Assembly (NCBI GenBank): GCA_014896295.1
Contig: JADBKR010000008.1
Coordinates: 620,001 to 684,000, forward strand
DNA: 64,000 nt
Reading direction: 5' to 3'
DNA from: Limnochordaceae bacterium
GTDB taxonomy: Bacteria > Bacillota > Limnochordia > Limnochordales > Geochordaceae
Shown here: positions 36,976 through 46,023 of the stretch, in pieces
How the letters are laid out: each line of letters starts with the position of its first letter
Numbering within the stretch: position 1 is the stretch's first letter
The notes under the pieces: model-generated
Databases searched by the model: none
What the model saw: only the letters and a program-made list of their open reading frames with translations
What the model was told of the DNA's origin: nothing
Translations under genes and position numbers: made by a program

Positions 36976-38424
36976 CTAAGGCACCCGGCGGCCGGGCCTG
37001 CCCGGGGAGCTCCCTCGCTCCCTGATGACCGCTTCGAGCCGCTTGCGGAGCTGCTCCGGCGTGTTGCGGCCCGCCGGGTCCTCCAGGGCCCACTCCAAGA
37101 GCGCCTCTTTGAGGCGGCCGACTTCGGGCCCCGGCCCGATGCCGGCCGCCCGCATGATGGCGTGGCCGTCGAGGGCCAGGGTGAAGTGGCCCTCGGGCTC
37201 TTCCAGCACCTCCCGAAGCCCGGGGATGACGGCGAGCATCCGCTCGGCGGCCTCGGGGATGGGTGGCTCGGGCGGGGCCCGGTGTGCCAGCACGTCGCAC
37301 GCCCGCAGCAGCATCAACCTCACGAACCGTTCCCGGCTGCCCGCCTTCGCCCGCAGGCGGCGCAGCCCCCTGGGGCCGATATGCGGGTCGAGCATGTGGT
37401 GGGCGACGAGCCACGCCACCTCGTCGACGACGCCCGTGGGGAACGTGAGCGTGCGCAGGTCCTGCCGGGCGAGCTGTGCAGAGAGGTGCTCGTGCCCGAA
37501 GAAGTGGATGACGCCTCCCACCTCGGAAAACGTGGCCGGCTTGCCCACGTCGTGATAGAGCACGGCCAGCTGCCCTGGCGTCCCCAGCTGCCCCGCCACC
37601 TCGCCGCTCCACTGCACGGCCAGCATCGTATGGTCGAATACGTCCCTGGCATGGTACCGGGAGTCCTGGGCCTGCCCCTTCGTGGCTGCCACCGCAGGGA
37701 AAACCTGCGGCAACAGCCCGAGCGTGTCCATCTGGCGCAAGACGCCGTACAGGGCCCGCCCCGGAAGGATGCGCTCCAGCTCCTGGCGGATCCGTTCCCG
37801 GGGAACGTAGCCGAGGAGCGGTGCCGCGGCGCGGATCGCCCGGGCAGTGGCCGGCTCGACGGTGAACGCGAGCTGGGCGGCGAGGCGCAGCGCCCGCAGC
37901 ATCCTCAAGGGATCCTCGTAGAACCGGGCCGATGGGTGCCCCACCGCCCGGATCACGCGGGCGGCCAGGTCTGCCCGCCCGCCGAAGGGGTCGATGAGCT
38001 GCGAGCTTACCGCCGGGTCTTCGGGGAACGGGAGCGCCATGGCGTTGATGGTGAAGTCCCGCCGGCCCAGGTCTTCCTCGATGGACCTGGCCAGCGTCAC
38101 CTCATCGGGGTGTCGGAAGTCGGAGTACGGGCCCTCGCCTCGCAGCGTGGTGATCTCGGCGGTGACGGCACCCTGGGTGGCGGTGACGGTGCCGAACCGT
38201 GCCCCGGTGGGCCGGGAGCCGGGCAGCAGGCGCAGGACCTCCTGGGGCACGGCCTCCGTGGCCAGGTCCCAGTCGACGGGGGACTCGCCCCGGAGCAGGT
38301 CGCGCAGCGACCCGCCCACGAGCCAGACCCGATACCCGGCGCTCGTCAGGCGCCGGGCGATGGCCCTCAGGTCCTCCGGCACGCCCTGCCAGGTGAGGCC
38401 CGGGCCAGGACGATGGAGAAGCAT
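36976..38424 (-). CDS. cca: CCA tRNA nucleotidyltransferase / poly(A) polymerase family with HD domain
   Basis: Adds or repairs the 3' CCA of tRNA. The 482-aa protein has the class II nucleotidyltransferase head with VWLVGGSLRDLLRGESPVDWDLAT (metal-binding DxD) near residue 35, RRDFTINAMAL near 122, and the RNA-binding segment DPLRMLRALRLAAQL near 170. A C-terminal HD domain (LAVLYHDVGKP, HEHLSAQLARQDL) occupies about residues 270-420. Encoded CCA on all three tRNAs here suggests mainly a repair role. The ATG has a weak ribosome site. Confidence 0.9.
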   Translation of the reverse strand: MLLHRPGPGLTWQGVPEDLRAIARRLTSAGYRVWLVGGSLRDLLRGESPVDWDLATEAVPQEVLRLLPGSRPTGARFGTVTATQGAVTAEITTLRGEGPYSDFRHPDEVTLARSIEEDLGRRDFTINAMALPFPEDPAVSSQLIDPFGGRADLAARVIRAVGHPSARFYEDPLRMLRALRLAAQLAFTVEPATARAIRAAAPLLGYVPRERIRQELERILPGRALYGVLRQMDTLGLLPQVFPAVAATKGQAQDSRYHARDVFDHTMLAVQWSGEVAGQLGTPGQLAVLYHDVGKPATFSEVGGVIHFFGHEHLSAQLARQDLRTLTFPTGVVDEVAWLVAHHMLDPHIGPRGLRRLRAKAGSRERFVRLMLLRACDVLAHRAPPEPPIPEAAERMLAVIPGLREVLEEPEGHFTLALDGHAIMRAAGIGPGPEVGRLKEALLEWALEDPAGRNTPEQLRKRLEAVIRERGSSPGRPGRRVP

Positions 38425-38550
38425 CCTGTGCAGTCACCCATCCTGGGCTGCCATCACACCGGGCCGGCGCATTCCCGGCCCGATGCCGGCCGTATGCCCG
38501 GCCCCACCATACCATTGCCCGCTCCGGGAGCACAACGATGCGGCTCCAGG

Positions 38551-38556
38551 TATAAT
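38551..38556 (+). promoter_or_regulatory. -10 box of the methylase gene
   Basis: A consensus TATAAT lies 48 bases before the TTG start. No convincing -35 hexamer is found at 16-18 bases, so an activator or extended element may be used. Confidence 0.4.
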
Positions 38557-38603
38557 GGGGCCGGTGAAGCCGGATGGCGCAGCGGACGTAGGGAGGCCGG
38601 CTC

Positions 38604-39467
38604 TTGGCGAGACTGTTCGACCGGTCGAGCAGCGCTCACTCTGAAACCCCGGACGAAGTTGTCAAACCCAGGCCGCCGGTGAAATGGGCGGGCGGCAAAG
38701 CCGGCCTGATTCAACAGTTCGAGCCGTTGTTCCCCAGGGTTGACTGGAGCCTTTACGTGGAACCCTTCGTGGGCGGCGGGGCGGTCTTGTTCCACCTCTT
38801 GCCCCAACGTGCGGTGCTCATCGACAACAACGAGGAACTCATCAATTTCTACCAGGTCCTCCGGGATCACCTCGAACTGCTGCTCGTGGACCTTCGTAGA
38901 CACGAGAACACCGCGGAGTATTACTATCGCATCCGTGCCCTGGATCCCGGGCAGCTGACGCCCGTGGAGCGGGCGTCCCGTTTCCTGTATCTCAACAAAA
39001 CGGGCTACAATGGGCTCTGGCGTGTGAACGGCAAGGGACGGCACAACGTTCCGTTCGGTCGATACGAGCACCCCAACATCGTGGACGAGCCCAACCTGCG
39101 CCTGGTGAGCAGGGCCATCGCCCGTGCCGAGCTCGTTCTCGGAGACTTCAGCCTCGCTCTCCACTACGCAGAGCCCGGTACCTTCGTTTACATGGACCCG
39201 CCCTATCACCCTCTCTCGGAGACGGCCCGATTCACCGGTTACACGAGGGCCGGTTTCGGCGAAGAGGACCAAAGACGCCTGGCGGACGTTTTCCGGCAGC
39301 TCGACCGGCGAGGGTGCCTCGTGATGCTGAGCAATTCCGACACCCCCTTCATCCGGGGGCTCTACGCCGGTTATGACATCCGGGTGGTCTACGCAAGGCG
39401 CGCCATCAACTGCCGTGGCGACAGGCGAGGCCCCATTGCCGAGCTCGTCATCCGCAATTACTCGTGA
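38604..39467 (+). CDS. DNA adenine methyltransferase, Dam/DpnM type
   Basis: An N6-adenine DNA methyltransferase of 287 aa, class D12. The SAM-binding motif I is PPVKWAGGKAGLIQQF near residue 25, followed by YVEPFVGGGAVLFHL. The catalytic motif IV is YMDPPYHPLSE near residue 197, and SNSDTPFIRGLY is conserved in the family. The TTG start has GGGAGG seven bases upstream. No endonuclease gene is adjacent, so it is an orphan methylase. GATC is the commonest target of this class but cannot be read from the sequence alone. Confidence 0.88.
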   Translation: MARLFDRSSSAHSETPDEVVKPRPPVKWAGGKAGLIQQFEPLFPRVDWSLYVEPFVGGGAVLFHLLPQRAVLIDNNEELINFYQVLRDHLELLLVDLRRHENTAEYYYRIRALDPGQLTPVERASRFLYLNKTGYNGLWRVNGKGRHNVPFGRYEHPNIVDEPNLRLVSRAIARAELVLGDFSLALHYAEPGTFVYMDPPYHPLSETARFTGYTRAGFGEEDQRRLADVFRQLDRRGCLVMLSNSDTPFIRGLYAGYDIRVVYARRAINCRGDRRGPIAELVIRNYS

Positions 39468-39483
39468 AGGGCGGGACGCTGCG

Positions 39484-40685
39484 TTGGAACGCCCCCGGTA
39501 CCGGCAAGACGTGCTGGACTCCGTCGACCGCCGCGCCGCCACGCTGGTGGCCCTCAGCCGGTGGCTGCACGAGCATCCCGAGCTCGGCAACGAGGAGCAC
39601 CGGGCAGCTGCGCGCCTCACGGAGCTCCTGGAGCGAGAGGGTTTCACCGTGGAGCGGGGGTAGCCGGTCTGGCCACCGCCTTCCGGGCCGCTTTCCGGGG
39701 AGGGGCCGGGCCCACCGTCGCCTTCCTCGCCGAATACGATGCGCTGCCCGAGCTCGGTCACGCCTGCGGGCACAACCTCATCGCCGCCTCATGTGTGGGA
39801 GCAGCCCTTGTCCTGCGAGACCTGGGCCCGGCCCTCCCCGGGACGGTCGTGGTCATGGGCTGCCCTGCCGAGGAGACCTCGGGAGGCAAAATCCCGCTGC
39901 TCGAGGCCGGTGCGTTCGCCGGGGTGGACGTGGCCATGAGCGTCCACCCGGGTGGGCGCAACAGCATCGGGGGTTCGTCCCTGGCCTCCCACCCGGTCGA
40001 GCTCGAATTCTTCGGCAAGGCCAGCCACGCGGCGGCCGCCCCCGAACAGGGGATCAACGCGCTCCAGGCCCTGGTCCTGGCCCTCCAGGCGATCTGGGCG
40101 CTGCGCTCCCAGCTGCGCGATGACGTCCGGCTGCCCGGCATCATCCTGGACGGGGGCAAGGCACCCAACGTCGTGCCCGACTACGCGAGGGCCAGGCTCA
40201 GCGTGCGGGCGGCGGACGCTGCCTATCTGGAGCAGGTGGTGGTGCCCCGGATCCGGGCCGCTGCCGAGGGGGCTGCGCTCGCTACCGGCGCCTCGGTCAG
40301 GGTGCGGCACTACGAGCCCCTTTACGAAGAGCTCTGGCAGAACGACGCCTTGAGCCAGGTCTTCCGGCGCCACCTGGAGTCCCTGGGCCGCTCCGTCCAG
40401 CAACTGGCACCCTCGGAGCGCGCCGGGAGCACCGACGTGGGCAACGTCAGCCACGCCATCCCCACCATCCACCCCACGATCGCGGTCGCCTCGCCCGACG
40501 TGCCGGCCCACACCCGGGAGTTTGCCGAAGCTTGTCGGACCGAGGCCGGGGAGCAGGGCATGCTGGACGCCGCCAGGGCCATGGCCCTGACCGCCCTGGA
40601 GTGGATGCAGGACGCGGAGCTCCGGGAGCAGGTGCGCCTGGAGCACGAGCGGCGGCGGCAAAGTTCGGGAGGAACCCCGCGCTAG
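39484..40685 (+). CDS. M20-family amidohydrolase, one frameshift
   Basis: A metal-dependent hydrolase of about 400 aa, related to p-aminobenzoyl-glutamate and N-acyl-amino-acid amidohydrolases. The first frame has LHEHPELGNEEHRAA and stops at GFTVERG*. Loss of one G in the run at 39655-39660 explains this, since the next frame continues VAGLATAFRA without a gap. Metal ligands and the catalytic pair follow: FLAEYDALPELGHACGHN and CPAEETSGGK. The lid domain has VELEFFGKASHAAAAPEQG. The TTG at 39484 is a tentative start. Its 3' neighbour is an oligopeptide importer, so it probably processes imported acylated amino acids or peptides. Confidence 0.82.
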
Positions 40686-40734
40686 CCGCCGAACGATTGC
40701 GGCCAAGCAACCCGGGGGCGAGGTGGCCGCAGCG

Positions 40735-42375
40735 ATGACGCTTCGTGACGTTTTGCGAAGGCTTTCACCGGCTCTTGTTCGCGCAGGGCTCCTCGTGACG
40801 GTCGTCTGTGCGGGTGCCTGGGGCGGCGTCGGGACGCTCCAAGGAGCGGCAGGAGCGGCAGCGGGGGCTGCCCGGTACGGCGGCACCTTCACCAAGTCGC
40901 TCAACTACGGGGATCCGGGAAGCCTCGACCCCATCGCCAAGCCCGAAGTGGCGGCCATGATGGTGACCATGAACCTCTTCGACCGGCTCGTGGCCGTCGA
41001 CCCCGTGGCAAAGAAGGTCGTGCCGTCCCTGGCCGAACGGTGGGAGATCCGGGACGGCGGGCTCGCGTACGTCTTCCACTTGCGCAAGAACGCCCGGTTT
41101 CACAACGGTCGGGAAATCACCGCCCGGGACGTCAAGTACTCCCTCGAGCGCCTGAGCGACCCGAAAAACGCCTCCCCCAGCGCCAATCTGCTCGTAGGGG
41201 TGGAGGGCCTGGAGGCGTTCCAGGAGGGGAAGGCGCCCGAGATTGCGGGCGTGCAGGCGCCGGATCCGTATACGCTGGTCGTCCGCCTGCAAAGACCCAA
41301 ACCCACGTTGCTCATGGACCTGTCGGCTCCGGCCGCCGGCGTGGTGCCGCGGGAGGAGGTGGAGCGCCTGGGGCTCGACTTCGGCCAGCGCCCCGTGGGC
41401 AGCGGTCCCTTCCGGCTGGCGAGCTGGCGCAAGGATGACGAGATCGTGCTGGAGGCAGTGCGCGACTACTGGGCGGGACGGCCGTACGTGGACCGGGTCG
41501 TTTTCCGCATCATGCGGGAGGAGGCGACCCGGGACGCGGAGTTCCAGGCCGGCAACCTGGATGCCATGACGCTCGGCGAGGCCCAGTATCGGCGATATTC
41601 CAACGACCCGGCCTGGAAGCCCTACCTCGTGGAGGTGCCCGAGCTCTTCACGCGAGCCATCTTCTTCAACCTGCGCCGGCCGCCCCTGGACCAGGTGAAG
41701 GTGCGCCAGGCGCTCAACTACGCCGTGGACAAGCGGGCCGTCGTCGAGAAGGTGCTCAGCAACAAAGCGTATCCGGCCCTCGGCCCCTTGCCGTCGTCGA
41801 GCTCCGCCTTCGATCCGAAGCTGGAGGCCTACCCCTACGACCCCGAAAAGGCCCGGCAGCTCCTGCGGGAGGCGGGGTTCCCCCAGGGGTTCGAGCTCGA
41901 GGTGCTGGCAACGGCGGTCGGGGCCCGGACGGTCGAAGCCGTGGCGGGCTTTCTGGCCGACGCCGGGGTGCGGGTGCGGATCGTCCGGCTGGAGAGCACG
42001 ACCCTCTTCGAGCGGGTGCGCTCCGGCGACTTCCAGGCGGCCTTTTACTCCACGGGAGGGGAGTTCGATCCCGTCACGTTCTTGTACGCCCGTTTGCATA
42101 CCGCCAACTTCGGCCGGGCGGGCAACGTCACGTACTACGACAACCCGGAGGTCGACCGGTTGCTTGCCGAGGGCATGAGCGTCACGGACGAGGCCCGGCG
42201 GATCGCCATCGCCCGCCAGGCGGAGGGCATCGTGACCCGGGAGGCGCCGTGGCTGTTCCTCAACTACAACAAGGCGGTGGTGCTCCATCAGCCGTGGGTG
42301 CACGGGCTGCAGCCGGTACCGACCGACATCGACTTCCAGGACCTCACGAAGGTATGGGTGGAGCCCCGGCGGTAG
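40735..42375 (+). CDS. Oligopeptide-type ABC transporter, substrate-binding protein
   Basis: An exported binding protein of about 546 aa in the SBP_bac_5 family. The signal peptide is ALVRAGLLVTVVCAGAW followed by a Gly/Ala region. The mature domain starts near YGGTFTKSLNYGDPGSLDP and shows VPSLAERWEIRDG, FHLRKNARFHNGREITARDV and, near the C terminus, ITREAPWLFLNYN-type IVTREAPWLFLNY. The ATG at 40735 has GAGGTGG eight bases upstream; a GTG four codons earlier is an alternative. It delivers a peptide or similar solute to the permeases just downstream. Confidence 0.9.
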   Translation: MTLRDVLRRLSPALVRAGLLVTVVCAGAWGGVGTLQGAAGAAAGAARYGGTFTKSLNYGDPGSLDPIAKPEVAAMMVTMNLFDRLVAVDPVAKKVVPSLAERWEIRDGGLAYVFHLRKNARFHNGREITARDVKYSLERLSDPKNASPSANLLVGVEGLEAFQEGKAPEIAGVQAPDPYTLVVRLQRPKPTLLMDLSAPAAGVVPREEVERLGLDFGQRPVGSGPFRLASWRKDDEIVLEAVRDYWAGRPYVDRVVFRIMREEATRDAEFQAGNLDAMTLGEAQYRRYSNDPAWKPYLVEVPELFTRAIFFNLRRPPLDQVKVRQALNYAVDKRAVVEKVLSNKAYPALGPLPSSSSAFDPKLEAYPYDPEKARQLLREAGFPQGFELEVLATAVGARTVEAVAGFLADAGVRVRIVRLESTTLFERVRSGDFQAAFYSTGGEFDPVTFLYARLHTANFGRAGNVTYYDNPEVDRLLAEGMSVTDEARRIAIARQAEGIVTREAPWLFLNYNKAVVLHQPWVHGLQPVPTDIDFQDLTKVWVEPRR

Positions 42376-42394
42376 TGCCGGGTGCTGACAGGCG

Positions 42395-43339
42395 ATGGGT
42401 GGCCTCGGCCGGTACCTGGCACGGCGGCTCTTGCTCCTGGTGCCCGTGATCCTGGGCATCACGCTGGTCGTCTTCGTCCTGATGAACGTCGTACCGGGCG
42501 ATCCGCTCTACTCCCTCATCGACGAGCGCTCGGCCGGGCTCGATCCGGCGGTGGCGGAGGCGATCCGCCGCCAGTGGGGGCTCGACCGGCCCCTGTACGT
42601 GCAGTACGTGCGGTTCCTGGCCAACGCCATCCAGGGCGATCTGGGCCGCTCCTTCGTGAGCCGCCAGCGGGTCACCGAGGCGGTGGTGGAGCGGCTCGGG
42701 GCCACGTTGCGGTTGGGGCTGGCGGCGCTGGTGGTTGCCGTCGGCGTGGGGCTGCCCGCCGGGATCGTGGCGGCCACCCGGAGGGGCTCGGCCGTCGACG
42801 CCGCGAGCATGGTAGGGGCCATGGCCGGCGTCTCCATGCCGGTGTTCTGGCTCGGGCTCCTGCTCATGTACCTGCTGGCAGTCTCCCACCGGTGGTTGCC
42901 GCCGTCGGGGTACGGCGGCGGAGCGCTCCGCTACCTGGTGCTGCCGGCCCTGACCCTGGGCCTGCCCGTGGCGGCAGTGGTGGCCCGCATCGCCCGATCC
43001 GCCATGCTCGAGGTGTTGCGCCGCGAGTACGTGGTCACGGCCAGGGCCAAGGGGTTGCCCGAGGGGGCGGTGCTGGTGCGCCACGGGCTCCGCAACGCCC
43101 TCATCCCCATCGTGACCATCGTAGGCGTCCAGGCCGGGGGGTTGCTCTCGGGCGCGGTGGTGACCGAGACGATCTTCAACTGGCCCGGTGTGGGAAGGCT
43201 CCTCATCGACGCGATCGGCAGACGGGACATGCCCGTCGTCCAGGGGGCGGTGATCTTCATCGCGGTCCTTTTCGCGCTGGTCAATCTGATCGTGGACGTT
43301 ACCTATGCGTTCATCGATCCCAGGGTCCGCTACGAGTAG
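42395..43339 (+). CDS. Dipeptide/oligopeptide ABC permease, DppB type
   Basis: An inner membrane protein of 314 aa. The conserved N-terminal LARRLLLLVPVILGITLVVF and VVPGDPLYSLI are typical of DppB/OppB. There are about six helices, and the EAA loop is EYVVTARAKGLPEGAVLVRHGLRNALIP near residue 215. The C terminus VDVTYAFIDPRVRYE also matches. It follows the binding protein by 20 bases and precedes a DppC-type partner. Confidence 0.92.
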   Translation: MGGLGRYLARRLLLLVPVILGITLVVFVLMNVVPGDPLYSLIDERSAGLDPAVAEAIRRQWGLDRPLYVQYVRFLANAIQGDLGRSFVSRQRVTEAVVERLGATLRLGLAALVVAVGVGLPAGIVAATRRGSAVDAASMVGAMAGVSMPVFWLGLLLMYLLAVSHRWLPPSGYGGGALRYLVLPALTLGLPVAAVVARIARSAMLEVLRREYVVTARAKGLPEGAVLVRHGLRNALIPIVTIVGVQAGGLLSGAVVTETIFNWPGVGRLLIDAIGRRDMPVVQGAVIFIAVLFALVNLIVDVTYAFIDPRVRYE

Positions 43340-44231
43340 CGGGTCAGGGCGGCGGGGCGTCCGTTCGCCCGCCGCCCGTGATCCCGGGAGTCCTGACCGG
43401 CCCTCTGCGGCCTGCGCAGGGGTTCTGCGCCAGCCGGGGCCGCTTTTGGGCACGCTCGTGCTGGCGGCCGTAGCCGGCATGGCCGTACTGGCACCGTTCC
43501 TGACCCCTTACTCCCCCACCCGCAACGACCTGATGCACTCTCTGGAGCCCCCGTCCGGCGCCCACCCGATGGGCACGGATCTCCTGGGGCGGGATGTGCT
43601 CACCCGCATCCTGTACGGGGCACGCCTGTCCATCTCGCTCGGGCTCATGGTCCAGGCGGTGTCGGTGGCCTTGGGGACGGCCTTGGGGCTGCTGGCCGGC
43701 TACTACGGGCGATGGGTCGACGACGTGGTGACGGCAGTGACGACCGTCGTGCAGGCCTTTCCGGGGCTGCTTTTCGCCATTGCCGTCATGGCGGTGCTCG
43801 GCCCCAGCGTCACCAACGTCCTCGTGGCCCTCGCCCTGGTCGGCTGGCCGACCGTCAGCCGCCTGGTGCGCGGCGAGACCCTGGCGATCAAGGAGCAGCT
43901 CTACGTGGAGGGAGCCCGGGCCGCAGGCGCTCCCGACGTCCACATCTTGCTGCGCCACGTGCTGCCCAACTGCGCCGGGCCCATCATCGTCGTCGCCACC
44001 CTGGGGCTCGGCGGCACCATCCTGGCCGAGGCGACCCTCAGCTTCCTGGGGTTGGGCGTCCAGCCGCCTGCCCCGAGCTGGGGTTCCATGCTGGCGGATG
44101 CCCGGGACCGGATCTGGGACGCCCCGTGGCTCATGCTCTACCCCGGGCTCGCCATCTTCGTCACCATTCTGGCCCTCAACCTGTTGGGAGACGGCTTGCG
44201 CGACGTGCTCGACCCGCGGTTGCGGGAGTAG
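43305..44231 (+). CDS. Dipeptide/oligopeptide ABC permease, DppC type
   Basis: An inner membrane protein of up to 308 aa. After an atypical N terminus it has LLGTLVLAAVAGMAVLAPFL, then HPMGTDLLGRDVLTRILYGARLSL-like sequence and the EAA loop EGARAAGAPDVHILLRHVLPN. It ends LLGDGLRDVLDPRLRE. The only start in this frame overlaps dppB by 35 bases and lacks a ribosome site. A GTG at 43378 in another frame suggests that the true N terminus may be hidden by a frameshift near 43430. No ATPase (DppD/DppF) genes follow. Confidence 0.85.
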   Translation: MRSSIPGSATSSGSGRRGVRSPAARDPGSPDRPSAACAGVLRQPGPLLGTLVLAAVAGMAVLAPFLTPYSPTRNDLMHSLEPPSGAHPMGTDLLGRDVLTRILYGARLSISLGLMVQAVSVALGTALGLLAGYYGRWVDDVVTAVTTVVQAFPGLLFAIAVMAVLGPSVTNVLVALALVGWPTVSRLVRGETLAIKEQLYVEGARAAGAPDVHILLRHVLPNCAGPIIVVATLGLGGTILAEATLSFLGLGVQPPAPSWGSMLADARDRIWDAPWLMLYPGLAIFVTILALNLLGDGLRDVLDPRLRE

Positions 44232-44325
44232 CCGCAGGCAGGGCGGATGGTGTCCGTAAAGGGATCGAGTACCACTTGTCGAACCCCGGTGCCAACCTGC
44301 CACCGCCGGCAGGTACACGGGGGGG

Positions 44326-45929
44326 ATGGGTCTCATGAAGCTGCCGCAAACGCCTCTGCGTTTCCTGGAGCGCACCGCTCGCCTGTACCGGGACAAGGTC
44401 GGCATCGTCTGCCGGGATCACCGGGAGACCTACGGAGAGTATCAGCGGAGGGTCTACCAGTTTGCCCGGGCGATGATGGAGCTCGGGGTCCGGAAAGGCG
44501 ACCGGGTTGCCTACCTGGGGATGAACTGCCACCGGCTCCTCGAGGCTTACTACGGCGTGCTCCCCATCGGGGCCATCCTGCTGCCCCTCAACATTCGCCT
44601 CAGCCCTTCTGAAATCGCGTTCATCCTCAACGACGCGGCGCCAAAGGTGCTCGTCGTCGGCAAGGAACTGGTTGCCGTGGCGGAGGCCGTCCGTCACCAG
44701 GTGCCGGTCTCGTCGTACGTGCTGGCCGACGAGGATGCACCGCTTCCACCCGGGTGGCAGCGCTTCGACCCACTCCTGGCGCGCCAGTCGCCCGACCCGA
44801 TCGAGGCGTGGGACGTCGACGAGGACGACGTGGCGGAGATCTTTTACACCTCCGGCACAACGGGCCGTCCCAAAGGGGCCATGCTCACGCACAGGGCCCT
44901 CTACACCCACGCGCTCCAGGCCCTCGTCACGCTGCAGCTGACCGACGCCGACGTGCAGATCGTGGGGACGGTGCCTCTCTTCCACGTCAACGCGTGGGGT
45001 TCGCCGCACTTCCTGGTGGCCGTGGGGGCCACCCAGGTGGTGGTGCCGCGGTTCGACCCGGAGATCTTTGCCCGGGCCGTGCAAGAGCACCGGGCCACGG
45101 TGGCGCTGATGGTACCCACCATGCTCAACGCGTTGCTCAACTGGCCGGGCCGCAGGGCCTACGACCTGTCGAGCCTGCGCACCCTGGTGCTGGGCGGGGC
45201 GCCGGCCCCTTATGCGCTCGTGGAGGCAGCGCGGCGTGAAATCGGTTGTAAGACCATGGTGGGCTACGGGCTCACCGAGACCACGCCGGTGCTGACCGTC
45301 GCCGTGTTGAAGGGCACTCTGGCCGACCGCCCGCAGGAGGAGAAGGATCGGCGGATGGCGATGACCGGGCTGCCCACCGTCGGCATCGAGCTTCGCGTGG
45401 TGCGCGAGGACGGCACCGAAGTGCGCCCGGACGGGCAGGAGGTGGGGGAGATCGTGGTCCGGGGCGACAGCGTCATGAAAGGGTACTGGAACCGCCCCGA
45501 GGAGACGGAGGAGGCGTTCCGAGGGGATGGTTCCACACCGGGGACATGGCGGTGGTGGACGCGGAAGGGTACGTCCAGATCGTCGACCGCAAGAAAGACA
45601 TCATCATCTCCGGCGGGGAAAACATCAGCAGCGTCGAGGTGGAAAACTGCATCTACAGCCACCCGGCGGTGCTCGAGTGTGCGGTCATCGCGGCCACCGA
45701 CCCGCACTGGGGCGAGGTCCCGAAGGCGCTGGTCGTACCCAAGCCGGGGCAGACCGTCACGCCCGAGGAGCTCAGCGCCTACTGCCGCGACCGCATCGCC
45801 CACTTCAAGGTGCCCCGCCAGTGGGTCATCCTCGACCGGGAACTCCCCAAGACCGGCACCGGCAAGGTCATGAAGGCAGAGCTCCGTAAGCTGTACGGCG
45901 GCGGCCAGGCCGCGGCCGCGCCTGCTTGA
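44326..45929 (+). CDS. Acyl-CoA synthetase (AMP-forming), one frameshift
   Basis: An adenylate-forming ligase of about 535 aa that activates a fatty or other carboxylic acid to its CoA thioester. The P-loop is IFYTSGTTGRPKGAML near residue 177, followed by VGYGLTETTPVL near 312 and VMKGYWNRPEETEEAF near 390. A one-base shift near 45525 separates this from FHTGDMAVVDAEGYVQIVDR, KKDIIISGGENISS and the C-terminal Lys motif LPKTGTGKVMK. Both halves are intact, so a sequence error is likely. The short-arm region without a lid insertion fits long- or medium-chain substrates, not a firm call. Confidence 0.87.
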
Positions 45930-46023
45930 CCGTCTACAGGGAGTCGCCGCTCCTCCTCTGAATGAAGTCACCGGCCGGCTGCCTGCACCAATCTACTGGC
46001 ACTCGCAGGATCTCGGAGGAGCG

